10,404 nucleotides of DNA from an uncultured Actinomycetes bacterium (GTDB lineage Bacteria > Actinomycetota > Thermoleophilia > Miltoncostaeales > Miltoncostaeaceae), in contig CALMEC010000441.1 of NCBI GenBank assembly GCA_937862675.1, positions 1 to 10,404 of the forward strand, given 5' to 3'. Below the pieces are notes generated by a model. That model was not told where the DNA came from. It did no database searches and saw only the letters and a program-made list of their open reading frames with translations. Both the position numbers and the translations under genes were made by a program. Positions 1-5,313 of the stretch are shown piece by piece (the stretch's first letter is position 1; every line of letters starts with the position of its first letter).

Positions 1-140
1 CACCCCGCCGCCCCCGCCGCCGACCACGCCGCCGCCCCCGCCCCCAACCGCCCCGCCGACCCCGCCGCCGACCGCGCCGCCGCCGCCGCCGCCGACCCCG
101 CCGCCGACCGCGCCGCCGACCCCGCCGCCGTCGCGGCGTC
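1..140 (-). repeat. Degenerate GC-rich tandem repeats coding the Ala-rich tail
   Basis: Imperfect units built on gccgcc with gac ccc or gac cgc. An identical 24-nt block occurs at 58-81 and 94-117, and its first half again at 118-129, so the spacing is in multiples of 12 nt (four codons). Read on the minus strand they give SAAR/SAAG units. The repeats are in frame with the gene, so they look like coding expansion rather than a regulatory array. Confidence 0.7.
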
Positions 141-569
141 TCGGGCGGCCGTCAGCGCAGGGTGCGCCTGCTCCGCCGTCCGCCCGTCCGTGAGCGCGGC
201 GAGCTGCTCGAGGTTGTGGGCATGCTCGTCGAGCCCCGCGAGGCGGAGCCAGGCCGGCGCGCACTCGCGGACGAGCCAGTCGGCGGCCATCCACGCCCGC
301 CGGTTCTCCACGTCCGGGGTGGAGCGGGTGCCGATGAGGCGTGGGATGTAGGGGAGCAGCTGCTGGCGTTCGTCGTCGGGGAGCCAGTCGTTCCAGCTGC
401 GGCCGAAGGACGCGAGGACGGGGCAGACGCACTGCGGGGAGTCACTCCACGGCTCCCCGGCGACGTAGGCGACCGCTTCCATCACGCACGCCTCGAAGGC
501 GCCGTTCGGTGGTGGGTGGCTGCCGCTGTCGAGGCGGAGGTCGTCGGGGAGTGTTCGTAGGGTGGTCAT
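1..569 (-). CDS. Ala-rich hypothetical protein, 3' end cut by window edge
   Basis: Open from ATG at 569 to the window edge, 189 codons, with no stop reached. The start is well set: AGGAGG at 577-582 lies 7 nt upstream. Residues 1-145 form a normal mixed-composition domain with a tract around residues 38-62 (GEPWSDSPQCVCP, then FGRSWNDWLPDDE) and two nearby cysteines, C47 and C49. From about residue 146 the protein turns into Ala/Ser/Gly/Arg repeats (AARS, AAGS). I recall unnamed proteins of this build, a conserved head plus a long Ala-rich tail, from actinobacteria and their phages, but no function is known to me. The next gene upstream on the same strand is a VRR-NUC protein, 74 nt away. The reading frame is secure through the head; the C-terminus is missing and its length unknown. 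Confidence 0.8.
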   Translation of the reverse strand, partial: MTTLRTLPDDLRLDSGSHPPPNGAFEACVMEAVAYVAGEPWSDSPQCVCPVLASFGRSWNDWLPDDERQQLLPYIPRLIGTRSTPDVENRRAWMAADWLVRECAPAWLRLAGLDEHAHNLEQLAALTDGRTAEQAHPALTAARDAATAAGSAARSAAGSAAAAAARSAAGSAGRLGAGAAAWSAAGAAG

Positions 570-599
570 GGATCGTTCCTCCTTGGTAGGTGCGGTCCG

Positions 600-629
600 G
601 GCCCCGCGGCGCTCATCCGCCGTAGGGCC
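600..629 (-). terminator. Stem-loop between VRR-NUC gene and Ala-rich gene
   Basis: Arms 600-604 and 625-629 (5 bp) and 607-611 and 618-622 (5 bp) pair around a 2x2 mismatch, with a 6-nt loop at 612-617. It sits in the 74-nt gap between the two leftward genes and upstream of the AGGAGG of the next gene. No U-run follows, so it could be a weak actinobacterial-type terminator, an attenuator or an mRNA stabiliser. Hairpins arise easily at this GC content. Confidence 0.3.
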
Positions 630-643
630 ACACACATCACGGG

Positions 644-985
644 TCACGCCGCCCCCCGCTGCTCGAGGATCCGGCGGACCACGTCGAAGTCACGGGGCCG
701 CCAGATGTGGACGTCCGCGGCGGCGGCGGTCAAACCGACGATCGCCCCCTCTTGCTGGGGGGGGAGGCGGCGGGCGTCCGTCTTCAACTCGCCGAACAGG
801 ACCCGGTCACGCCACAGGATCAGGTCGGGGAATCCGGCACCGCCGGGGCCGCTGACGGCGGTCCGCCACCCACGGGCGGTGAGGGCGGGGCGGAAATGCG
901 CCCACGTCCAGCCGAGGTGGACGGCGAGGTCCGTCACCTGCTGCTGCCACTGGGCCTCGGTGAGCTTCGGTGCGGTGGTGGTCAC
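644..985 (-). CDS. VRR-NUC domain nuclease (PD-(D/E)xK superfamily)
   Basis: This 113-residue protein fits a stand-alone VRR-NUC domain, a small PD-(D/E)xK nuclease fold common in phages and thought to cut branched or replication DNA. Seen: an early Glu in TEAQWQQQV (E10), then GW near residue 25, GFPDLIL with D54, GELK with E66 and K68, and the following PPQQ at 75-78 that is typical of the family. These supply the usual E, D, E-x-K catalytic set. I chose GTG at 985 because GGGGAG lies just upstream; an in-frame GTG at 1006 would add 7 residues but has a poorer site. It is divergent from the integrase and probably cotranscribed with the gene at 569. Domain assignment is firm; the cellular role (resolvase-like or DNA packaging aid) is inferred. 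Confidence 0.82.
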   Translation of the reverse strand: MTTTAPKLTEAQWQQQVTDLAVHLGWTWAHFRPALTARGWRTAVSGPGGAGFPDLILWRDRVLFGELKTDARRLPPQQEGAIVGLTAAAADVHIWRPRDFDVVRRILEQRGAA

Positions 986-1157
986 GGCTTCTCCCCACGC
1001 GCCCACCCGTCTCCCCGGGTGGCTGTGTTCAGCCGCTCATAGCGGGATCCGGTGCGGTACCAGCGGGGAGACGACGCCACCCCCGAAACAGCCGTAACGG
1101 TGCGGTGAGCGGTACACGCCGACGGGGTGCCAGTCGGACTCCCTCCGCTAGTCCTGC

Positions 1158-1178
1158 ACCCCTTTACCCATGAGGGGT
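1158..1178. repeat. Inverted repeat ACCCCT-N9-AGGGGT, possible operator
   Basis: Arms 1158-1163 and 1173-1178 are perfect complements. The repeat covers the -35 element and part of the spacer of the candidate integrase promoter, which is where a repressor site would be expected. It could equally be an integrase or excisionase arm site, or chance. Confidence 0.35.
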
Positions 1179-1191
1179 TCAGGGGGATACT
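1163..1191 (+). promoter_or_regulatory. Candidate integrase promoter
   Basis: TTTACC at 1163-1168 and GATACT at 1186-1191 are separated by 17 nt, a good sigma-70-like arrangement. Transcription would begin near 1198, leaving a leader of about 44 nt before the GTG at 1242. That leader starts with a GC stem (GCGGCT at 1198-1203, AGCCGC at 1208-1213, loop CCCC). Confidence 0.4.
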
Positions 1192-1241
1192 CCCCACGCG
1201 GCTCCCCAGCCGCTTCTCCCCAACACTGATCGGAGGCGACA

Positions 1242-2315
1242 GTGGCGCTGGTGAAGAAATGCTCTCACGGGCGGGGCCTGACAGGGGACCGCAAGCAAAA
1301 GGCGTGGCAGTCATGCGGCTGCTCGTGGGTGGCGGACATCCGTGTGGACGGGTCCCGCCGGTACGTCAACCTCGGCCCGAACCTGGTGGACGCCCGCCGT
1401 GAACACCGGGCGCTCCTCGAGCGGCTGACGGGTGGGGTGGTCGCCCCCCTCCCCGACGGTGAGCACGGCTTCCAGGCGTTGTCCGCCCGTTGGTTGGCGC
1501 AGGCGGAACGCCGTGTCGGGCCGAACACCGCCCACGCCTACCGGTGCGCCATCGCCCACGCCGACCGGTGGCTGGGGGACACGGATGTGCGGGCGGTGAA
1601 CGCCGCCATGTTGGCGGAGATGGAGGGGGACATCCTCGCCCAGGGGGCTTCCCCCAGCTACGTCCGGCAGGTGCGGATCGCCGCCCGGTCGGTGCTCGGC
1701 TTCGCGAGCGACATGGGGTTGGTGGATGAGGTCCCGTCGATGCGGCGGCACCGGTTGGAGCGGAACCGGTCGGAGCCGAGGTTCCTCACCCCCGGTGAGG
1801 TGGAGCGCGTCGTCGCCGACCTGGTGGAGCCGTATGACTCGATGACGCTGTTCGCGTATCTGACGGGGGTCCGCCCCGGCGAGCTCGTCGGCTTGGAGGG
1901 ACGGGATGTCGAGGGGGCGGTGATCCATGTGCGGCGCACCGTCCACAGCCGCACCGGCCAGACGGGGCCGACGAAGAGCCGCAAGAACCGGGCGGTGGAC
2001 CTGTCCCCCCGGGCCCTCGCGGTCCTCCCCACAGTGGAACCGGATGAGCGGCTGTGGAAGCCGACCTACACGCCGTGGCTGCGGTACTGGCATGACTCGC
2101 TGCACCGCTGCGGCATTGAGCGGTGCGGCCTGCACGCCCTGCGCCACTCGAACGCGAGCCTGCGGATCGCCGCCGGCCAAGACCTCGTCTACGTCGCCGA
2201 CCAGTTGGGCCACTCGAACGCCGGGTTCACGCTCCGCGTGTACGGCCATCTGCTGGACCGGCCGGAGTCGCAGGCCTCCCGCCTCGACGAGACGGCTAAG
2301 CAACTCTCCTCCTAG
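1242..2315 (+). CDS. int: Tyrosine recombinase, phage integrase
   Basis: A 357-residue site-specific recombinase that would integrate and, with an excisionase, excise the element. The catalytic domain is complete: R211 in TGVRPGEL, K245 in the TKSRKNR turn, H298 and R301 in HALRH, H324 in GHSNAG, and the nucleophile Y334 in VYGHL. The core-binding SAM-like domain covers roughly residues 77-165. The N-terminal 45 residues carry C7, H9, C25 and C27 before a YVNLG strand, suggesting a small metal-binding or arm-DNA-binding domain. The start is GTG at 1242, with GGAGG 5 nt upstream at 1232-1236. It is transcribed against the long leftward operon, and its last 20 bp overlap the end of the excisionase-like gene. 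Length and motifs are normal, so it should be active. Confidence 0.96.
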   Translation: MALVKKCSHGRGLTGDRKQKAWQSCGCSWVADIRVDGSRRYVNLGPNLVDARREHRALLERLTGGVVAPLPDGEHGFQALSARWLAQAERRVGPNTAHAYRCAIAHADRWLGDTDVRAVNAAMLAEMEGDILAQGASPSYVRQVRIAARSVLGFASDMGLVDEVPSMRRHRLERNRSEPRFLTPGEVERVVADLVEPYDSMTLFAYLTGVRPGELVGLEGRDVEGAVIHVRRTVHSRTGQTGPTKSRKNRAVDLSPRALAVLPTVEPDERLWKPTYTPWLRYWHDSLHRCGIERCGLHALRHSNASLRIAAGQDLVYVADQLGHSNAGFTLRVYGHLLDRPESQASRLDETAKQLSS

Positions 2316-2547
2316 CCCGGTGGATCGCCACCTGCCGCGGCGGGGCTGCGGCAGGCCGGGCGGTCAACTTGGGGGGGGCGAGGATGTCGATGCTCTGCGC
2401 CTGGACGTACCAGCGGCCACGCTGCTTGATCGCCGACAGGCGGCCATCGACGATGAGTCCGCGGACGAACTCGCAGGCTTCCCGGTCGTCGCGGCCTCGG
2501 ATCCGCTGGGCGGCCTCAGCGACGGTGAGGAGGGCTGGGAGGGTCAC
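2296..2547 (-). CDS. Excisionase-like / MerR-type helix-turn-helix protein
   Basis: An 83-residue basic protein. Residues 6-58 follow the excisionase/MerR winged-helix pattern: LLTVAEAAQRI for the first helices, a recognition segment ending GRLSAIKQRGRWYV with the usual W-Y-V wing strand, then a short helix. The C-terminal 25 residues are Ala/Pro/Arg-rich and probably disordered. The start is GTG at 2547, fixed by the GTGA overlap with the stop of the upstream transglycosylase gene. It is the last gene of the leftward operon and converges on the integrase gene with a 20-bp overlap. Location and fold make it the candidate recombination directionality factor (Xis); a general DNA-binding regulator is the alternative. 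Confidence 0.72.
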   Translation of the reverse strand: MTLPALLTVAEAAQRIRGRDDREACEFVRGLIVDGRLSAIKQRGRWYVQAQSIDILAPPKLTARPAAAPPRQVAIHRARRRVA

Positions 2548-3101
2548 CCGCACCCGCCGTTGCTGGCGAAGAACGGTCCGTGTCCGAGGCGGAGGGCCTT
2601 GCGGATGCTGAACACCGGATCGCTGGTCCGGAGGTACGTCGCGTACGACACGACGCGGTCGTCCGCGAGGTCGGCGTGGTAGGGCCGCATCTGCATCAGG
2701 CCGTTGACCCGGTCCGTCCCGGCGTACTCGGGGCGCCATCCGCGGGCGCCGCCGTACCAGACGTCCGCCCGCCACCCGGATTCGCGGGTGATGATGCACC
2801 GCCAGTACGCGCGCTCACTGTTGGACACGCCCTGCTCGTCGAACACGGCTTCCGCGACCTTCCGGGTGTCTCGGGTTGACCACCACACGAAGTCGGGTTT
2901 GGAGTGGGCGGCGCGAACGGCGGCCCGCAACTTCGTCACTTGGGTGCGGTGGGCGCGGCGTTCCCGGGCGAGTTGTGCCCGCAGGTCCGTCGCGGTGACC
3001 GCCTCCACCTTGGGGGGGGTGGCGGGTTCGGCGAGGAGGATGGGTGCGGTTGCGGCGAGGGCGACGCCGGCGGTGACGGTGATGGTCGCGAAGATGGTCA
3101 T
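2544..3101 (-). CDS. Membrane-linked lytic transglycosylase (SLT/lysozyme-like fold)
   Basis: 185 residues. A hydrophobic stretch at residues 3-23 can act as signal anchor; it has no basic n-region. A charged coiled-coil-like segment follows (about 38-67), then an SLT-like domain to the C-terminus. The catalytic Glu is probably E107 in TRESGW, and NGLMQM at 133-138 matches the family GLMQ motif; the end (HGPFFASNGGCG) resembles the C-terminal part of small SLT domains. It should cleave the glycan strand of peptidoglycan outside the membrane. It starts at ATG 3101 with an ATGA overlap upstream and a GTGA overlap downstream. Its place is odd: it lies in the early/recombination operon, not in the lysis cassette. 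Alternatives are an enzyme for DNA entry, envelope remodelling or a second lysin. Confidence 0.78.
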   Translation of the reverse strand: MTIFATITVTAGVALAATAPILLAEPATPPKVEAVTATDLRAQLARERRAHRTQVTKLRAAVRAAHSKPDFVWWSTRDTRKVAEAVFDEQGVSNSERAYWRCIITRESGWRADVWYGGARGWRPEYAGTDRVNGLMQMRPYHADLADDRVVSYATYLRTSDPVFSIRKALRLGHGPFFASNGGCG

Positions 3102-3313
3102 CGGCCCAGTTCGGCGCGGGCTTCGATCACCAGGGCGGCCGCCACTTCGAGGAGGAGTTCCCCGAACGCGAGGCGCACTTCGGCGTCGAGTCGTTTGATG
3201 TCGTCGAAGATGTCGGCGAACCGGCAGGCGGGGCAGCTGGCGTCACCGCAGGTCCCGTCAACCTGGCGGGCGTGGCGTTCGACTTCACCGGAAGGGGGGA
3301 TGGGGTCGGTCAT
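3098..3313 (-). CDS. Small hypothetical protein with N-terminal Cys cluster
   Basis: 71 residues with no family recognised. The N-terminal half holds H14, C22, C27 and C30 (CGDASCPAC), a possible zinc site. The C-terminal half (about 33-70) is a predicted amphipathic helix rich in Leu, Ala and Glu. Both ends overlap neighbours by the ATGA pattern, which fixes the ATG at 3313 and argues that it is translated by coupling. A small nucleic-acid- or protein-binding accessory protein is possible, but nothing in the sequence proves it. Confidence 0.68.
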   Translation of the reverse strand: MTDPIPPSGEVERHARQVDGTCGDASCPACRFADIFDDIKRLDAEVRLAFGELLLEVAAALVIEARAELGR

Positions 3314-3546
3314 GCGTCCGGGGCCTCGTCGGCCTGTGCGCGGACGATGACGCCCTGGATCCGTTCGAGGCCCTTCGGGGTAATCTCGTCCCGGGCGTGC
3401 ATCTCCACCAGCAGTCCTTGGAGTTCGCGGAATGCGCGGCGGAGGGTGGAGCGTTGGGCGAAGACGATGTTGTCGCGGGCGTCCTCGGGCGTGAGGACCC
3501 CGGCTTCGATGAGGGCGGGGATGTGCGCCCAGGGGTGGTCGCTCAT
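3310..3546 (-). CDS. Small helical hypothetical protein
   Basis: 78 residues, no signal or membrane segment, and no family I recognise. It is almost wholly helical by composition, with the segments IPALIEAGVLTPEDARDNI and RAFRELQGLLVEMHARDEIT. The start ATG at 3546 overlaps the upstream stop (ATGA), and its own stop overlaps the next start, so its frame and limits are well supported even though its job is unknown. It lies three genes downstream of ERF in the same operon. Confidence 0.7.
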   Translation of the reverse strand: MSDHPWAHIPALIEAGVLTPEDARDNIVFAQRSTLRRAFRELQGLLVEMHARDEITPKGLERIQGVIVRAQADEAPDA

Positions 3547-3953
3547 GCCGCCCTCTTCCTCGGCCGCCCGTACACCGGCTCCATCCCCGCGGCCCGCAAC
3601 GCATCCCCCCAGGACCCGAAGCGCCGTTTGTAGACGCTGGCGTTGGGGCGGCGGATGTTGAAGTCCACCTGGGAGGGGACGCGGCCATGCACCTCGCGGA
3701 ACTCGCGGAGGGCCTGCAGCATCTCCTCGGTGCTGTGGACGCGGGGGCGTCCGACTCTCCGGTTGGCGCGGGCGGTGTGCCCCGCCCGCGCCTCCCGGTC
3801 CGCAGCCGTCACCCGCGGCTGCGGCTCAGACGGTGGCGAAGGGGGCTGCGCCACCATCTGTTCTGGGCCGGCGGCGGGGGTCCCCCCCCGCGGCCGCCGG
3901 CGGGCCTGCGCGGTCGTGCCCCGATCCGCGCCGGCCATCTCGTCACTCCTCAT
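3543..3953 (-). CDS. Homing-endonuclease-associated repeat (HNH_repeat) protein without nuclease
   Basis: 136 residues. The first 70 are Arg/Pro/Ala-rich, low-complexity and probably disordered. Residues 74-125 match the pattern of the homing-endonuclease-associated repeat: STEEMLQALREFREVHGRVPS, an SVYKRRFGSW turn, then GDALRAAGM. This module is known as a DNA-binding helical repeat accompanying HNH nucleases, but here one copy stands alone and I see no HNH residues. I chose ATG at 3953 because it makes an ATGA overlap with the upstream stop; an in-frame ATG at 3986 exists. The tail (RPRKRAA) is basic. A sequence-specific DNA-binding role is inferred. Confidence 0.72.
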   Translation of the reverse strand: MRSDEMAGADRGTTAQARRRPRGGTPAAGPEQMVAQPPSPPSEPQPRVTAADREARAGHTARANRRVGRPRVHSTEEMLQALREFREVHGRVPSQVDFNIRRPNASVYKRRFGSWGDALRAAGMEPVYGRPRKRAA

Positions 3954-4393
3954 GCCTCCACCGCCTCGAGGCCGATGGTGCGCCACCGCAGGACGGACCC
4001 GGCTGGGGCGGGGACCAGGAGGTCATCCACCCGGATGCCGTTGGGGAGGCGGCCGTCCTTCCCCGCCTGCCGGATCTGGGTGACCCCCGGGTAGCGGGTC
4101 TCCTGCCGGGGCTGCAAGTCGTCGGGGAGGTCCGCGGCGTACTCGTCGATGGCGGCCTTGTTCACCCCGGCGGTCCCCATCGGACCTTCCGCCTTGAAGC
4201 ACACCCGGCCGCTGTGGTCGCTCACCACCGCTTCCCCGTCGCCGAGTCGGCGCATGAGGACTGCTTCGACGAGGATGGCTTCGGTGTGGAGTGCGGCGGC
4301 TTTCTGCTTCACCCGCCGCTGCTCGTCCTTCAACCGTTCGTACTCGCCGGCCAACTGCTCGTTGGTGAGGGCGTCGTAGCTGGCGATGGTCAC
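3950..4393 (-). CDS. ERF-adjacent hypothetical protein with N-terminal coiled coil
   Basis: 147 residues directly downstream of and overlapping the ERF gene (GTGA at 4390-4393, which fixes the GTG start). Residues 8-50 form a charged helix (EYERLKDEQRRVKQKAA and on), likely a coiled coil. Then come a short beta segment (EAVVSDHSGRVCFKAEG), a region with AAIDEYAADLP, and a beta-rich C-terminus (GIRVDDLLVPAPAGSVLRWRTIG). I know no family name. The position suggests a partner of the annealing recombinase, in the way phages pair such proteins with a nuclease, inhibitor or SSB, but none of these is visible in the residues. Confidence 0.7.
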   Translation of the reverse strand: MTIASYDALTNEQLAGEYERLKDEQRRVKQKAAALHTEAILVEAVLMRRLGDGEAVVSDHSGRVCFKAEGPMGTAGVNKAAIDEYAADLPDDLQPRQETRYPGVTQIRQAGKDGRLPNGIRVDDLLVPAPAGSVLRWRTIGLEAVEA

Positions 4394-5013
4394 AGCGGGA
4401 TGTCCTCCACGTCGCTGGATGCTTCGACGGCGGCGACGACCGCTTCGTACTTGTCGCGGGGGATCCCCTTCGATGAGTCCTGGCCGGTGAGGTCGAGGAT
4501 CATCGCCTTCACCTGTTCGTTCGTCTTCCCGGATGAGGTGGCGATGGCGAACAGGCGGCGTCGCTGCGCCTCTGTGATGACCCCACCCGTGGACCGCTCC
4601 ACCGGCGGTGGGGCGGGGGCGGCGCTCCGTGCGTGCGCCGCTTTGTGGCCGTCGTCGTCTTCGTCGGCGACGATCCCGAGGACAGCGGAGATCGCATACC
4701 GGCGGGCGTAGGTGATGGCGGAGCCGAGGCCCTGCGAGTTCTCCTTGTCCACGAGGAGGGGCATCACGTCGCCCCACACTTCGTTGGTCGCGACGTGGCG
4801 GAGCTCGTACCGCATCGCGGGCCGCCCGTCGCTGATGGTGGGGAACGCGGACCAGGTGAAGCCGTGTTCGACGAGTAGCGGGTCCACTGCGTCGTGGATG
4901 GCGTCGAGGGGGATGTACTTGCTCTTGAAGTGCGGGTTCGTCTTCGTCGGCTTCAGGGGTGGGACGGCCTGGCGGAGCGCCTGGAAAGCCCCGTTGAACT
5001 CGGCGGCGCTCAC
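4390..5013 (-). CDS. erf: ERF-family single-strand annealing recombinase
   Basis: 207 residues. ERF proteins bind single-stranded DNA and anneal complementary strands in phage recombination and genome circularisation. The family core is clear: NPHFKSKY at 26-33, DAIHDAVDPLL, and the signature QGLGSAITYARRYA at 94-107 followed by ADEDDDGHKA at 116-125. A Pro/Ala linker leads to a second helical domain (ITEAQRRRLF to AVVAAVE, 146-197), and the protein ends in the acidic tail DVEDIPL. Two starts are possible: ATG at 5019 or GTG at 5013. I prefer the GTG because it makes the operon's usual GTGA overlap with the upstream stop and puts GGAGG at 9 nt, whereas the ATG is only 3 nt from it. It is the central enzyme of the leftward operon. 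Confidence 0.93.
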   Translation of the reverse strand: MSAAEFNGAFQALRQAVPPLKPTKTNPHFKSKYIPLDAIHDAVDPLLVEHGFTWSAFPTISDGRPAMRYELRHVATNEVWGDVMPLLVDKENSQGLGSAITYARRYAISAVLGIVADEDDDGHKAAHARSAAPAPPPVERSTGGVITEAQRRRLFAIATSSGKTNEQVKAMILDLTGQDSSKGIPRDKYEAVVAAVEASSDVEDIPL

Positions 5014-5171
5014 AGCCATGTCCCTCCGGTGGCGGCGGCCCGCGCCCAGAACTCCTCATGGGCGACCTCCCCGGCATGGAGGTGGCAGTCGCACGCTTCG
5101 TCTTCGCGGAGGGGTCGGCCGCACGCACCGCATTCGGTGACGAACTCGCGGAGGTCCGGTTCGTCACACAT
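5010..5171 (-). CDS. Cys/His-rich mini-protein, zinc-ribbon-like
   Basis: 53 residues. C14-x2-C17 and C27-x-C29 with H30 and H32 can form one tetrahedral metal site (CGACG and ACDCHLH). Small zinc-ribbon proteins of this size are frequent in actinophage early regions and usually lack a known role. ATG at 5171 overlaps the upstream stop by 8 nt (ATGTGTGA), and its own stop makes a GTGA with the preferred ERF start. Little Shine-Dalgarno is visible, so translation probably depends on re-initiation. The frame is supported by the overlaps and motif; the function is unknown. Confidence 0.68.
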   Translation of the reverse strand: MCDEPDLREFVTECGACGRPLREDEACDCHLHAGEVAHEEFWARAAATGGTWL

Positions 5172-5313
5172 GGAGGGCGATCCAGTAGGTGGCCCGCTCG
5201 ATCACCAGGTAGGCGCCGACGGTGACCGCCACGAACACGGTGGCGGCGAGTGCGAGGTCCCGGACCCGGCGTCGGCGGTGGCGGGCGCTGATGATCGGGT
5301 TGAACGGCTCCAT
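5164..5313 (-). CDS. Single-helix membrane mini-protein
   Basis: 49 residues: a short head, a strongly basic stretch RHRRRRVR at 11-18, a hydrophobic helix at about 20-38, then ERATYWIALHV. The positive-inside rule puts the N-terminus in the cytoplasm. ATG at 5313 follows the upstream stop as TGATG, a common coupling arrangement. I recognise no family. Position (early operon, next to ERF) and size suggest a host-interaction or superinfection-related membrane peptide, but that is only inference; it could also belong with the transglycosylase further down. Confidence 0.65.
   Translation of the reverse strand: MEPFNPIISARHRRRRVRDLALAATVFVAVTVGAYLVIERATYWIALHV

Larger units (their letters stand above)
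986..1241. other. Divergent intergenic region between VRR-NUC gene and integrase
   Basis: There is no convincing gene in these 256 bases on either strand. It must hold the starts of both flanking transcripts. Visible elements are a candidate rightward promoter at 1163-1191, two inverted repeats (1158-1178 and 1198-1213) and a 9-bp direct repeat CGGTGCGGT at 1050-1058 and 1098-1106. As the only free DNA next to the integrase, it is the best place for attP arm or core sites, but I see no tRNA 3' end or other recognisable core. Confidence 0.5.

Noticed and set aside
1..140. CRISPR-like or satellite repeat array
   Set aside because: The units are GC-only, in frame, without unique spacers, and code the Ala-rich tail.
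1031..1160. tRNA gene or attP core remnant
   Set aside because: I could not fold a tRNA or see a T-loop/acceptor end; short repeats alone do not identify an attachment core.
982..1314. Minus-strand frame of 110 codons spanning the integrase start region
   Set aside because: No ribosome site, composition unlike the neighbours, and it covers the region where both divergent promoters must lie.
1311..2303. 330-codon open frame on the minus strand opposite the integrase
   Set aside because: It mirrors the integrase almost end to end, its product is Pro/Arg/His-rich with no domain, and no ribosome site is seen. High GC leaves such antisense frames open.
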